This document shows, in pieces, positions 11,596-25,100 of a stretch of DNA of 64,000 nt. Numbering within the stretch: position 1 is the first letter of the stretch; every line of letters begins with the position of its first letter. Source of the DNA: Irpex lacteus (lineage: Eukaryota; Basidiomycota; Agaricomycetes; Polyporales; Irpicaceae); the NCBI GenBank assembly GCA_001986395.2, contig MQVO02000008.1, positions 496,001 through 560,000 of the forward strand, given 5' to 3'. The notes under the pieces are model-generated. The model was not told where the DNA came from and did not search any database. It saw nothing but the letters and a program-made list of their open reading frames with translations. The translations under genes and the position numbers were made by a program.

Positions 11596-14525
11596 TCAAG
11601 GCCGGTCATCTTCGAGAGTCTTCTCCTCGTATCCCATACCAGGTTTATCGCTGAGAGACGGAGACCTCGATATGCCTCTCTCGAATACATCCGATGTGTT
11701 CTCATCGTCGACTTCACCGACCCCAGGAGGCGGCCATATCGAGTTCAAAACCATCCAGACAACCGCGCTGACGGAGAAGCCCAGAGGCCAGGACAGGTAA
11801 TAGACGTGGCTGTTAAAAAAGACGCTGTTGGTAACTGCTATCATGGACTATTTGGGGTTAATAGGCCTGTGAGTAGACTTACATCCATTGCGTGCTGACT
11901 TGCACGGCTTTAGGCGTCACCGAGGCTGCAAAACCTGGCATGTTCGGCCACACTCCCTGAGGAAGCAACGACAAGTGAGGATGGTCCGGCTGCAATTGGA
12001 ATAAGGTCATACCAGCACCCATGCTATTGGAGCTCTCCAGTTCACGCCATGCCAGTACCTACACACAGTAAGCTATGAGGCATGGTAAAGGATTCTCGTA
12101 AACGCACCAGTAATCGCTCGAGGGGCTTGGTAAGTAGAGATGCGACAACTTCAGACGACGGCCACGTAGGAAATGATAGTCGGCCTATTCATGATTAGTC
12201 ATACTTAAGGATTCATGGATTTGTGAAGGAAAACACCAACCACCATGATTCCCGTCAATGGGCCTAAGAATACGCCGTAAGCGGACATTGCAGAGATAAA
12301 GGAGTTTGCAGTCTGAACGTGAGAGGTATAAGCTTGCGCACTCAACTCTCCGTATGCATCGACGAAGGTGCTTACGTTGAGAATCCTCCATGGGTTGATG
12401 CATATGCCAATGGCTGCAATGACAAAGGAACCTCGACGAATAGTGAACCATCTGGGCAACAGGGCGGCAAGATCCATACCCCCAACTACACCGCACGCTA
12501 CGATCTGGATATTCATCAGTCCATTGGCGGACAAGGAATATTGATCGAAAGGCTCACGGTGACAGACATCTGGGACAAGAAAAAGGCGAACGAGGCGAAA
12601 AAAACGGCGGCTCTTGCTTTTGAGGACCCGTGTCTTTGTATAGCCGCGAGAAGATCATACAGCTTCCTGGAAAGACTTATCAACATTGTAATGATGATAG
12701 TGATATCCTGTCTCGTACCAGAGAAGTGGCTCGTCAGGGTAGAGCCCTCGCGCACACGACGTGGTCACGATCCCTAGGATGTTCGATCCCAACAAGCACA
12801 CGGGGATTATGAATATCTGGCCGAACATCTGGTCACCCTGTTTCCTTGCATATCGAGCAAAGTCTAAAGTTATGGTAGTAAACGGTAAGCCAACTTCTCG
12901 GCCAGTCTAATTATACTCACCACTTTGGTATAGGATCTGAGGTTTTTATGAGTGCCCATTTTAAGCTGTTGTACAGTGAAGGATAGACGTACTCCTCCAG
13001 ACCATGCACCAATACCACTGGTTATGCATCGCATCATCACCCAGCCTAGTCTTGATCCTTTTAACTCGCCCACACCGTACACAGCTTCGGGATTGCTGAA
13101 CAATGGGCCTCCGTTACCTTGCTTGGCTAATGCCCATATGAAAATAGAGAATGCGGCAATAATGACAATGATAGAAGAGACGAAAGCTGGTACCCGATAT
13201 CTGTAATTTTATGAGGCCCGAAGCAGTAGCTCCAGAGATATCCATGATCTACGTACTGTTCGGGCTTGAGAAGAAAGACAGGCAGACAAATCACGACGAA
13301 GATAATGAAGCCAACTTGGAGACATAGTCAGCGGATGAATAACATGTGAGGTTGGGATACTGTACCAAAATCATTTGTTTGCATGCCTATGTCGGGAGGG
13401 AAGTGATTCTTCATTTGATAGAAACTCGCTGCAGCCCTTGTTAGCCAATACCTGCACGAGTTCTTCGACACTCACGCCATATGGAGCCGATCATTACTTT
13501 CACCATCTGACCGCCGTACCTGCGATGAAGCAGCGTGTTGGCAACAGGAAATCAGAGTTTAACATGTCCTCCAACCTACCAAGATTGCACACCCTGCCAC
13601 ACGCATGACAAGATTATACGATTGACCAACGTAAACCAAGCACCGCGGCTACGAGGCCGTTTATGTGAGTAGAGGGAGAAGCGTACAATGCTAGAACAGT
13701 CCTTACACTCCCCAGCTTGCTCTATTGATTATAGCCTGAATAAATTTGCGTTACATACTGCCCAACTATACGGAACTGTCGACACCTAAACTTACGAATG
13801 GGACGTGCCATTTTCCACCGCCATGTCCGTTGAACACGATAGCAAGGCAAATCCTACGTCACATAACCGATAACTTAGCTACGTCTAAGCCTCCGATGTG
13901 TAAGGCAGACTTACACTAAAGTGCTGATCGCATTCACTGTAAGCCGATGTCCAATCAGATTTGTCTACATAGATCGAGTCATTTGAGAACACCCACCTGC
14001 GATCGCCTGTCCGACGGTTAGGCCAAGTGCCACTACGCAAATAGTGAGAATAGAGAAGTAATTAGCAGACAGGATCTTACGAGAGGCTGCAGCTCCAGAC
14101 CATTCAGCGATATTGATACCTGTATGTAGGTCAAGCGGTCAGCGTTAAGATCCTGAAACCGACATAGATAAGATTGCATTGCCTGTCGAGATCCAAAACA
14201 ACACAAACGTAGTCTTCGCCCATGTTCTTCTGTATTCCGGCAGAGGAAGGATATCCTCATTGCTATACGGCGTCGATTTCGATGTTGCAAGCAGACTCTG
14301 GAGAACAGTCATGGCATGAGTCAAGAAACAGAGGGATCAGTAGTCGTAAGCGCTAGATTCAAGCGGTTACGACGATGAGGAACGAAGCTACTCACCATTT
14401 GGTAATCGCAAGCCTAGATCCACGAAAAACAGCAAAACGCAAAGAAGCCACGAGAGTGACTGTGTGGTTGACTCAAAGATTATATACGACAAAAAAACCT
14501 CCACCCCACTAACTCCGGAAGCCAT
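11596..14525 (-). CDS. NCS1-family nucleobase/cation symporter
   Basis: This is a multi-spanning plasma-membrane permease of the nucleobase:cation symporter-1 family (fungal Fur/Fcy/Dal/Thi-type), which imports purines, pyrimidines, allantoin or thiamine with protons. Many short exons carry the family landmarks in order: NEDILPLPEYRRTWAKTTF before the first membrane span, NIAEWSGAAAS, GSRLGWVMMRCITSGIGAWS, a long hydrophobic stretch ending near LYPDEPLLWYETGY, AAVFFASFAFFLSQMSVT, and VGGMDLAALLPRWFTIRRG. The C-terminal exon runs YYLSWPLGFSVSAVVWMVL and then an acidic tail to the stop at 11596. The ATG at 14525 is the first in frame upstream of the conserved region, but the N-terminal 45 residues are unusually hydrophobic, so the true start or first intron may differ. 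Substrate cannot be deduced. It lies 93 bp behind the BNR_4 gene on the same strand. Confidence 0.8.
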
Positions 14526-14618
14526 CCCAAAAAAGCAGTCGTCCGATCCCCAACCAATCCGAATCCGCACCAACGATTCATGCGTGGCGTGCGCGGCGGC
14601 ACTTCACTCAAAGAGCCG

Positions 14619-16506
14619 TTATAAAGTAAAGTCCACCACTTGCAGATCTGTCCCGTTCACCAGGAACAAACTCAACACACTGTCCGACAACCGATATCGG
14701 TCGAAGAGCGGCTCCGCCACGTTACCACTCGATGACTCCCAGAGGACTTTCCAGTCACGGAACTGTCCAGCTGCTGTGCTACCTATGATACTCAAGGCAG
14801 TAGAATTAGGTGCGTTCGATGGGAGGATGGCATAAAGGGTGTTTTTAGCAGAGACTAGTTTCCCTCTCTTGCCGATGACGGTGGGGGTGCCGGTGATATT
14901 GTTCGCGCTGATGAGGTCTTCTGGGGAAGGTAGCGCAGTACGCGTCCAGTACGTGTTCGTGTCTCGCCAATAATGGTACCTGGGATAATATTTATTGTTG
15001 ATTCTAATATGAAGCAACGATTGGCAACATACCATTGTTCTATACCAGTGGTGTTCTCTCGGTTCAGGACATGCAGTCTTCCCGCGCTATCAATTGTTTG
15101 CGCTTCTTGATTAAGAATGCCACTAATGACAACAATGCATGGTCGGTTTGACTTTCAACATCACGGTGGACCAACGCACCCATATTTTGGAATACCAAAA
15201 ATTGTTATCCCGGCAGATACGGGCACCACGGGGACTTGGGCGGATGTGTTAGCAATCTGCTGCTTCCAGTTATTATACCACGTATAACCCGTGTCGGGAC
15301 TGTAAGCATAGTTTAAGTCGTGATTCTGTGAAACAATCAGCAGAGTACACTTGAGCGACATTCATAGTGAGTACTTACGTTTTCCGGACCGTTAGGGCCT
15401 GCTTGAACTGCAACGTCCTGTCCAGTGTCGTTCACATAATCACGGTAGGTCCTGTAGATCGTCAGCGAGAAACAAGATTGGTACCACATCGCTACTCACC
15501 ATGTAGTGTGAAGTACACCATGAGAATCGAAATCTAACCCGTTGATGTATGCGTTATCTGTTCAACGCATCAGCCTTACACTCGAGTAAATTCTGGGCGG
15601 CCACTTACTGTTAACACCCTGCAAAGCATCCGTTTATCCCCCGAACACGAGCGGGAAAGTGGCTTCACGCACCTCGAGATAGCGGCCTATTTGCTTCCAC
15701 CCATCGTTCGGTACATAACGGTACAACCAATCGTCACCTAGCCCAGATCGTCCAACCCGAAGTTCAAGAAGTAAATCCGCGCCTTGTGCATGGGCGTTCG
15801 AAGGTATATCCAAGAAACGCGGATAAGTAATATTGATGAAGTACACGGATTTGTCTAATGATTCGAGCCCAGGGAGGTGATCCTGAGTGAAGAGGCTAGT
15901 CAGGTTCTGAATGGTGGTCGCATGAAGGGGGTGCACTCACAAGTGTAGGTCCGAAGATTTCTGAAGACCACTTCACGTTTTGCGGCCGCGTGGCGATGTT
16001 TTTCTGGGAAACTCGGTAATGCAGAGGGTTGTCATGTTGGTCAAAGCCGAGATGTAATGTCCCATCTCCTTTGGAGATGCCTAGTGAGATGCTGAGAAGA
16101 AGTCAGCAGTTATTTTCGGGTACAAAATGACGGCGGAAGCCCAGCCCACATATCATGACCATCGTCTTCGGTTTGGTTATAGTCTGTCAAGGCGAAGCTC
16201 TCCCACTTGCCAGACGGTTTCAGAGATCGACGAGCAACATTGGCGTGGCGAACGGAAGCATTTGTGGCACTAGCAGCCCAGAACACGGCATATTGGTAAT
16301 CTGGGAAGTGTTTAGCGGCATCCATTTGCACGGGTATGGTAAGGCTTACCGTTGAAAGTGACGATGGTGTCCTGCTGAAAGGATTCGCCGTTCAGACGGT
16401 TGACTGTTGCAGGGTCCTGGCCTAGGGTAGTGCTTTCAAGTATCTTCAGGCCGTAAGTCGCGCATATACACAACAATGTGATGAGTTGGACGATTAGAAC
16501 CCGCAT
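14619..16506 (-). CDS. Secreted BNR_4-type beta-propeller protein
   Basis: The protein starts with a clear signal peptide (MRVLIVQLITLLCICATYG), so it should be secreted. The body resembles the BNR_4 family (BNR-repeat proteins; seven-bladed propellers of this kind include some ulvan-type polysaccharide lyases). Typical segments are YAVFWAASATNASVRHANVA, WESFALTDYNQTEDDGHD, DGTLHLGFDQHDNPLHYRVS, GLDFDSHGVLHTTWTYRDY, NNHDLNYAYSPDTGYTW and AGRLHVLNRENTTG. About eight exons join with GT-AG introns, and the last exon ends at the TAA at 14619. Several N-glycosylation sites (NAS, NQT, NIT, NTS, NTT, NGT) fit secretion. Catalytic residues cannot be assigned, so enzyme activity is inference. The permease follows closely on the same strand. 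Confidence 0.72.
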
Positions 16507-17115
16507 CGCGAGTTACTTTGGACTGGAATAGTAATCAGCTCTCGTACCCGCATACACTCAGAGTATCACACACCTTCGCAGTGCTGCTCAACCACGTCTA
16601 TACCTATTCTCCCAATGCGCCCTATATAAGCTATTCCAACTCCGTCGACACGGACCGTGTATTTGCCATGGTCATAGTCACGAGTCTGCAGAAAGGGTGG
16701 TCGAAGACAGATCCTCCCTCGTGTATTCGTGATCATCAAGAAAGCTCCTTGAACAAGGTCGGTGGTAGTCGCCATCTGCCTTGTTCAAGGGGTCTTATGA
16801 TGTCCTCCGACGATCTGTACGGGCCGTTTCGGTGGATTATGACGGTATTTTGGAAGTATTAGCCTCGGTGACAATAAAGCGTCGTGAGTCGCCAGCCTGA
16901 TGCAACTCGGCGTAAGCTTGCAAATAGATCGTCCATGACCACAACAGTCTTGAACTCACCTAAGTGTGTAGTATATAAACCACCTAAGAATGTCAATCCT
17001 TTCGCAGTTGGTGGTAGGAAACAAGCGCGAATCCAGGCAGTCTCCTTGCCGCCGTGATCACTACTCGTACGAGCCTGATGACCCTGACGCCGCCATATCT
17101 CATCTCACGACCACC
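16507..17115. promoter_or_regulatory. Divergent intergenic region, BNR_4 / Dap1-like
   Basis: The BNR_4 gene (-) and the Dap1-like gene (+) are transcribed away from each other, so this 609-bp gap holds both promoters. A TATATAAAC box at 16971-16979 lies about 140 bp upstream of the Dap1-like ATG, and a CTATATAAGC box at 16621-16630 lies about 115 bp upstream of the BNR_4 ATG. An in-frame ATG at 16990 would extend Dap1 by 42 residues, but those residues look non-coding. Confidence 0.4.
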
Positions 17116-17869
17116 ATGTCGTTCGACCTAGGTTTACCTGTAAACACCGCGCTCGCATTCTACATCCTCTACTGTGTGCAGCGGATCGTCTTCCCCTCAA
17201 CGAAAGCCCCGGCGAAGCCACCGACCGAGTTCAAGGAGGGCTACACATGGATGCCCAAGTCCCACCCGCCGACATTACTCTTCAAGACGTACACACCTAA
17301 GACCTTGGCGCCGTTCAACGGAGAGAATGGCCAGCGTATTTTGTTGGCTATTAAGGGTGTGGTGTACGATGTAACGGCGGGAAGGAGCTTCTACGGGCCT
17401 AGTGAGTGCTCTTGGTGCATGTGTGGTTATATGCATATTGAATAGCTTGAATATAGACGGCATGTACGCTAACTTCGCTGGACGGGATGCGTCTCGTGGG
17501 ATGGCTAAGCAGTCGTTCGATGAAGGTGCGTCTTCGGACTAGATCAGCTCGTGGTCATTCAAGTACAATGGTAACTCAAGCATTGGAACACCTTGGGACA
17601 ACAGAGATGCTCACTCCCATCGACCAACCTCTTGACAAGCTCGAGGACCTCAAGCCAGATGAGATGTACGTTTCATGCACTAAATTAGCTACTCAACCAC
17701 TGATTCTGACATACCTCGGCTGTGTCACTCAGCGAGAACATGCACGGTACGTCACTCATCTCATCCTCAGCTCATGGCCTAGCTGACATACGTCTTGCCA
17801 GGCTGGATGGAGCACTTCTCCAGCAAGTACATCATCTGCGGCAAACTCGTCGAGAACGACCAGGCGTGA
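17116..17869 (+). CDS. Dap1/MAPR cytochrome-b5-like haem-binding protein
   Basis: This is a membrane-associated progesterone receptor component (MAPR) family protein like yeast Dap1, a small ER haem protein that supports cytochrome P450 enzymes such as Erg11. The N-terminus has one membrane anchor (NTALAFYILYCVQRIVF). It is followed by the cytochrome-b5-like fold: FKTYTPKTLAPFNGENGQRI, LLAIKGVVYDVTAGRSFYGP, GMYANFAGRDASRGMAKQSF and the final WMEHFSSKYIICGKL. Five exons (17116-17401, 17457-17525, 17605-17665, 17733-17746, 17802-17869) join in frame; exon 4 is only 14 nt. The conserved YGP-N-x-Y tract carrying the haem-ligand Tyr is present. The ATG at 17116 has a strong context (CCACCATGTC). 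Length is about 165 residues, as usual for the family. Confidence 0.88.
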
Positions 17870-18475
17870 GCCGTCCGTCATACGTACCACGTACTACCCA
17901 TATGCCAAAGTGCTTGCATATGCCTCACCGCCCCCGGATTTAATAGAATTTATTCATATTTCAGACAGTTCGAGACCATTTTACACTCTACTGCCGGTCC
18001 CATGCTCACCGTATTTGAAAGGTTATCTGCATTCTCCTGGTATTGGAGACTACGATGAGCACCCTCGTACTGACAATCCCCGTTAGATACCCAGTCAATT
18101 CACTGATCTTCGACAACGGGAGCTTTATGGAGCATCCCTCCCCTCTCCGTCTGTCTCAGCGAGCCACTCAGCCTTCTACCCAAGCGAGATCCACAATAGA
18201 ACCAACACGTATGCCGTAGCTTGTGTCATAGTCGAAGCGTACGTAGAGCCGGGTAGATGCTCAGAGCAACTTACCTTACCATGATGCTCGAGGTCAGCAG
18301 CAAGTCTCTGCTATCGCACACGCAACCTCACACGACATATATATACCCGCTGGGAAAAGAACATCAATTCGTAACGGCAGTTAATGAAGATATACGTTTG
18401 GTAGGTATGCGGACTAGGGTAACGTCGTGCCAATGAATAAAGGAGAAGACAGATGCGAGAAGTGACCAATAAAGA
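17870..18475. other. Intergenic between Dap1-like gene and palindromic element
   Basis: No gene is visible. This should contain the Dap1-like 3' UTR. GC content is close to that of the surrounding genes up to about 18475, where composition falls sharply into the AT-rich palindromic element. Confidence 0.5.
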
Positions 18476-19040
18476 CACTACATCTAATCTACTATTTTTC
18501 ATATCCAAAAAGGGTTAGATAAAGAGTAAACAAACTTTAAGTTCCTAACTTATTTTGTGATGATGAAAACTATGAAAAAATTGAATTGGCAGATGTCAGA
18601 TTTTTGTAGACCAAAAAGATTGACCCGTTATTGTATTTTGTACTCTTTAAAATGTGACCAGCTGTGTCACATTTTTATACACTCAAAATATAGAGCAAAA
18701 TATAGAGAACTCAAGATTTTATTTTCATTTGGCGACATACAAAATGATATTGCAGCTCTCGCTTTTGTTATCATTTTTTCTATTGTAAAAGTGTATACAA
18801 GAAATTACATTTTTCATATCATTTTATTAACTGTTGTTCTTTACTTCTAATAAACTTTTAGAAGCAGTGAAATTGAACCCTGCAGCACTGGTAAAATAAA
18901 AAGGGCTGAATTATATTTTACCTCATGAAAATTTGAAAACAAATCGAAGGAAACCGGAATAAGATTTTATCAATGATTTTGTCAGCTTAAAAATCACTTC
19001 ATGATTGATTGCATTTTTGTCTTCATAAAAGTAAAAATAC
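18476..19040 (+). repeat. Left arm of the 565-bp inverted repeat
   Basis: This arm pairs with 19160-19724. The outermost 50 bp (CACTAC, then TCTAATCTACTATTTTTC, then ATCCAAAAAGGG) match except at one position. Differences elsewhere are scattered substitutions; comparing the frames inside the arms gives about half a dozen amino-acid changes in 97 codons. Confidence 0.87.
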
Positions 19041-19159
19041 AATGTTGCCCAATACATTAAACTTTTTCGTGTCGGGATCACGTTCAATACTGCATTTCCT
19101 CGAGTACAGACTGAAGTTCGGTACACAATCCATCTGGGCTAGTTCTCGTGTATAGATCT

Positions 19160-19724
19160 GTATTTTTACTTTTACGAAGACAAAAATGTAATCAATCATG
19201 AATTGATTTTTAAGCTGACAAAATCATTGATAAAAGCTTATTCCGGTTTCCTTCGATTTGTTTTCAAATTTTCATGAGGTAAAATATAATTCAGCCCTTT
19301 TTATTTTACCAGCGCTGCAGGGTTCAATTTCACTGCTTCTAAAAGTTTATTAAAAGTAAAGAACAACAGTTAATAAAATGATATGAAAAATGTAATTTCT
19401 TGTATACACTTTTACAGTAGAAAAAATGATAACAAAAGCGAGAGCTGCAATATCATTTTGTATGTCGCCAAATGAAAATAAAATCTTGAGTTCTCTATAT
19501 TTTGCTCTATATTTTGAGTGTATAAAAATGTGACACAGCTGGTCACATTTTAAAGAGTACAAAGTACAATAACGGGTCAATCTTTTTGGTCTACAAAAAT
19601 CTGACATCTGCCGATTCAATTTTTTTATAATTTTCGTCATCACAAAATAAGTTAGGAACTTAAAGTTTGTTTACTCTTTATCTAACCCTTTTTGGATATG
19701 AAAAATAGTAGATTAGACGTAGTG
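19160..19724 (-). repeat. Right arm of the 565-bp inverted repeat
   Basis: Reverse complement of 18476-19040. Its outer end lies 95 bp from the beta-tubulin stop codon, inside what is probably the 3' UTR or immediate downstream region of that gene. Confidence 0.87.
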
Positions 19725-19818
19725 AGAGGGAGTATGAAGTATGCAAAGCTTTTCGTGACGACACATGACAGAACAACAGAAAAAGAAAATCCAGGTATGT
19801 ATCGAGCAATGCAACACT

Positions 19819-21647
<1,829 letters not shown>

Positions 21648-22161
21648 TCTGCAGTTGCAACGTCAGCATATAGTCTTTCTCGAGTCGCGTCCAGACGCGT
21701 CCTCGGCGTCCATCGACGACAACGACGGCGCCCTCGCGCGACGACAGCAAAGCAGAACGTACATGAGAGTCTTGTAAGGGGAATGAGAGGTTGGTCGAGA
21801 GGTCGTGGACGTCCAGGTCAAGTCGAACGACGAAAAGTGCCCTTAGACCACGCCTCTTTCTTCCCACGTGTTCAGTTCAGGCTCCGATACACTCCGCCTG
21901 ATACGACGCCGACACGTGGCTCTTATGGCCTCTGGGACTTATGAGAAGCGAGATCCGCTTCAAAGAGTGATTCAAGCTCTTTCTGGTTCATGACTCCAGT
22001 TCTGAATGCTGTAACAACAAGAGCTTGAGGCTGCCGAAAGACATTTAATCGCGCCTCAATTGCTGCTGGAGTTATCGAGTCACAGACACATGTGAGTGTT
22101 TCGTATGTAAATCATCATGTATCATGAAGCGTGTCCCGTAGGTGGGGTACTGACTACTAAA
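21648..22161. other. Intergenic, beta-tubulin promoter side
   Basis: This 514-bp gap separates the end of the SulP-type gene from the start of beta-tubulin; both are on the minus strand. It should hold the beta-tubulin promoter. I see no convincing gene. Confidence 0.45.
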
Positions 22162-25100
22162 TCATTGTCTGCTAGCGAGAGCCGACAATAATATGTCATA
22201 ATCTAATTTTGCGGCTGCGAAAACAGCCATGTCAGAAAGCGCGCTCAAGTCAAGTCGGGAAGAGATCAAGTACCTTTCAGTGCTAGCTTGGTAAATGCCT
22301 TCGCAAGCTCTGGCCGCTCCGCCTCCATCCTCTTGAGGTTGTCCACGCTGAGCTTCCACACCACGGCATCCCGCTCAACGGTACACGTCGCATTGCGGGT
22401 GGTATTCGATAGCGCCGACAACTCCCTGCGACAGTTCCAGCGACCATGCTTTCCTCCGTCGTGGGCGTATGTTCTGCAAAATGGTAGATTGCTCTGAGGA
22501 CTCCTGACTGTAGGATGTATAGCCCATCTGGCTCTTCGCCCTGTCGCCAGAGGACATATCCTTCCGGCAGAGATTGTCGCTCGAGGTATGCGGCCATGGG
22601 CTGGAACTGTTCCCGGTCGACGACACCATACGAGGAGAAAGCCTTCACAAGCGTACTGTAGGGTTGCGAATCATCTGATACGGGGACATCTGGCGAGTGA
22701 TCTATGAATATGTCAGCTACCCCCAACAGATTCGATGGGTTGACCGTGTAACATACCTCGTGCGATTGTGCGCCAGCCGGCCTCTATGAGTTGAGCTCTT
22801 CGTGGTGTATTGACGTTTTCATCGTGCAGAACTCGGTAATCCTGACGGCCTGGGAGAGCTGATCACGAATATTAGGATGTCTCTTAGCCAGATAATCACA
22901 TACAACAGACGAACCTATGGCATGAGTCTTCGCTTTCTGAGAGTTGAACCAAGCTCTGAGGTAGGCATTCTCCGTCCCTGACGAATCATGTCAGAATATC
23001 GACGATAAGAAACCAGTGCAAGAAGGACTGACATTCAAGCGCATCGTTGAATCTCGAGAAAAGCTCCACCCCGTCCATCTCCAGCAGGTCCACGCTTCGC
23101 AGAGCCCGGCCAATGGGTGATGTATCCGAAAACCCGCAAAACACCAGTACGACGCCCTTGGACCACAGTAGTCTCTGTATCCTTACAAAAGCCTCGGCAG
23201 CAGACATGTCGACACCGGCCACCAGAGAGAGATCGAGGATGAAGAAACGGATGGGGTGCGTTTGCCAGGATGGGCCTTCGACGACTGTACGCATCGTCTC
23301 TTCGACTTGCGTGATCGTTCCGAAGAAAAGGAAGCCTACATACGGCTAGGTTCAACAGATAGCGAACAAAAACATGGCAGGAAAACGAACCTTGCAACCG
23401 CATGATAGTCGTCTGCTTTGACACCTCTCGAATGTATGCTCTGTGCGCGCTCGGCCTTCGCACCGTGGACATGACGGTCTCGCCTGTATGAAGCACACGG
23501 ATGCTCTGACGCCGAGAGCTCTGAACAACGAAGAATACGCCTGGAGTTGTATTTCAGTGAGAAGATGAAGGAGAGGTTATTGACGGTGCTTACAGCTGAT
23601 AACTATGCCAAAGATAACACCAATGACGAAGTCCCACACAGTCATGCAGATCATGATGCTTGCAATGGTGATGTATTCTGACCTGGAAAAGCGCAATTAC
23701 GGTGAGTATAGTGTCTCAGCAGTCATGGTAAAACGTATGTTACCAGTTTACCCGACGGCGAGTATCCCACAGCGCTTCCTTCACCAGGTCGATGCCCAGG
23801 ACAAAGATTAGGGCGCCGACTACCATGACAGCTTTACCAACACGACATCAATGATTGCAGTAGTCTGTGTATCTGAAGAGCACTTACGGATGTAAGCAAT
23901 CGGAGCAGTGCCGATGAACAGCAGAGCCGCCGTCGCTGCAGCAAGAAGAACTCCTGCCACTCTCGTGTCTCCTCCGACCCGGTAGAAGCTATACGGAGAT
24001 TCGTCAGGTGTAGGCGAAGAGGGTACTTATTGAGTGCTTACAGTAAAGTATTCACGTATACAAGGTAGTTCGGGCTGGTAAGAAAGTGAGCATGCTGGAA
24101 AACGCACAGAGTGCAGTATTGGAGACATACACTGTGCCAAGAAAGCCAGCTAATATGTTGGAATATCCGTGAGCGACTAGTTCTTTGTCGGTATCGACAT
24201 CGTGATTGAGTGACACGGCTAAAACATGACTATCAGAGAGAGAGTTCCCTATAGTGATGTCATTCACAAACCTAAAGCAGGTACATTCAACGGTGGATGG
24301 AGAATGTTGAAGAACAGCCTAGTGCTAATTCAGCCTCGACGCCATGTAGAGTAGACGGGTACTTACAACGCAAATTGAGTGGGCAGCGTAGACCACAAAA
24401 CTCTCCATTGAGTCGCGCGGAAATCTACATGCCATGAGGACTGTGATTACGAAAAGCAAATCATGCGACTGACCATAGAGTGTGTAGAACTTGTACCAAG
24501 GTTCATGAGTATCGCCCATCTCAAAGAGCCACCCATTCTCTCTGAGGGTTCCTAGGTTCATGCGAGCGGCAGCCACAACGATATAGAATATTATAGGAAT
24601 AGTGATGAAATCTGTGAAAGAACGTCGCGTCAGAGAAAAGTGGGCACGGTGTTTATGTTGGACTTGGCGTACAAATAGGAAAGATAAGTTGATGGTGGTA
24701 TTTGTGAGTGATGAGGCGAAGCAAGACAGCTAGAGCAAATGCAGGGAGCCAGAGCGCGAGGTTATGTAGGTTCAAAACGAGGAACTTGAGGGTGTCCAGA
24801 GAGAGTGAGAAGTCGTCGTCGGCCATGCGCGTGCTCACTGTGAGTCTGCATATTGGTATTTTGAGTGAGTGGATCGTTTGGTAGCATTCGATGCAAGAAA
24901 TTACCCTGTTATAATCAGGAAGACGCCGACGCCGCCTATGCATCTGTGTAAGAGTCAGTACTGACCTAGAGGCGCACTATGAGGACAAGCAGAGTTACTA
25001 ACCCTACCAAGATGTGACGAGGGAAGAAACCAATGAGAGTACCAAGACGTAAAGCGCCAAGTAGGAAGAACGTGAGCCCTGAAAGATGAGCAACTAATTA

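Larger units (their letters stand above)
18476..19724. mobile_element. Palindromic CACTA-ended foldback/MITE-like element
   Basis: The element is 1249 bp and strongly AT-rich compared with its flanks. It begins CACTAC and ends GTAGTG, and is flanked on both sides by AGA (18473-18475 and 19725-19727), a 3-bp target duplication as made by CACTA (CMC/EnSpm) transposases. The two arms (18476-19040 and 19160-19724) are each 565 bp and reverse complements of each other, apart from scattered substitutions and with no length difference. They surround a 119-bp unrelated centre. Each arm contains a nearly identical 97-codon open frame (18557-18850 on +, 19350-19643 on -), which I regard as a by-product of arm identity. 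No transposase is present, so it is non-autonomous. Confidence 0.87.

Noticed and set aside
16990..17115. Upstream ATG extending the Dap1-like protein by 42 residues
   Set aside because: The extension is hydrophilic, unlike the family N-terminus, and the ATG at 17116 has the better context and sits directly before the membrane anchor.
18557..18850. 97-codon open frame repeated in both palindrome arms
   Set aside because: The two frames are the same DNA in opposite arms, so their similarity says nothing about coding. The composition is AT-driven and no domain is recognisable.
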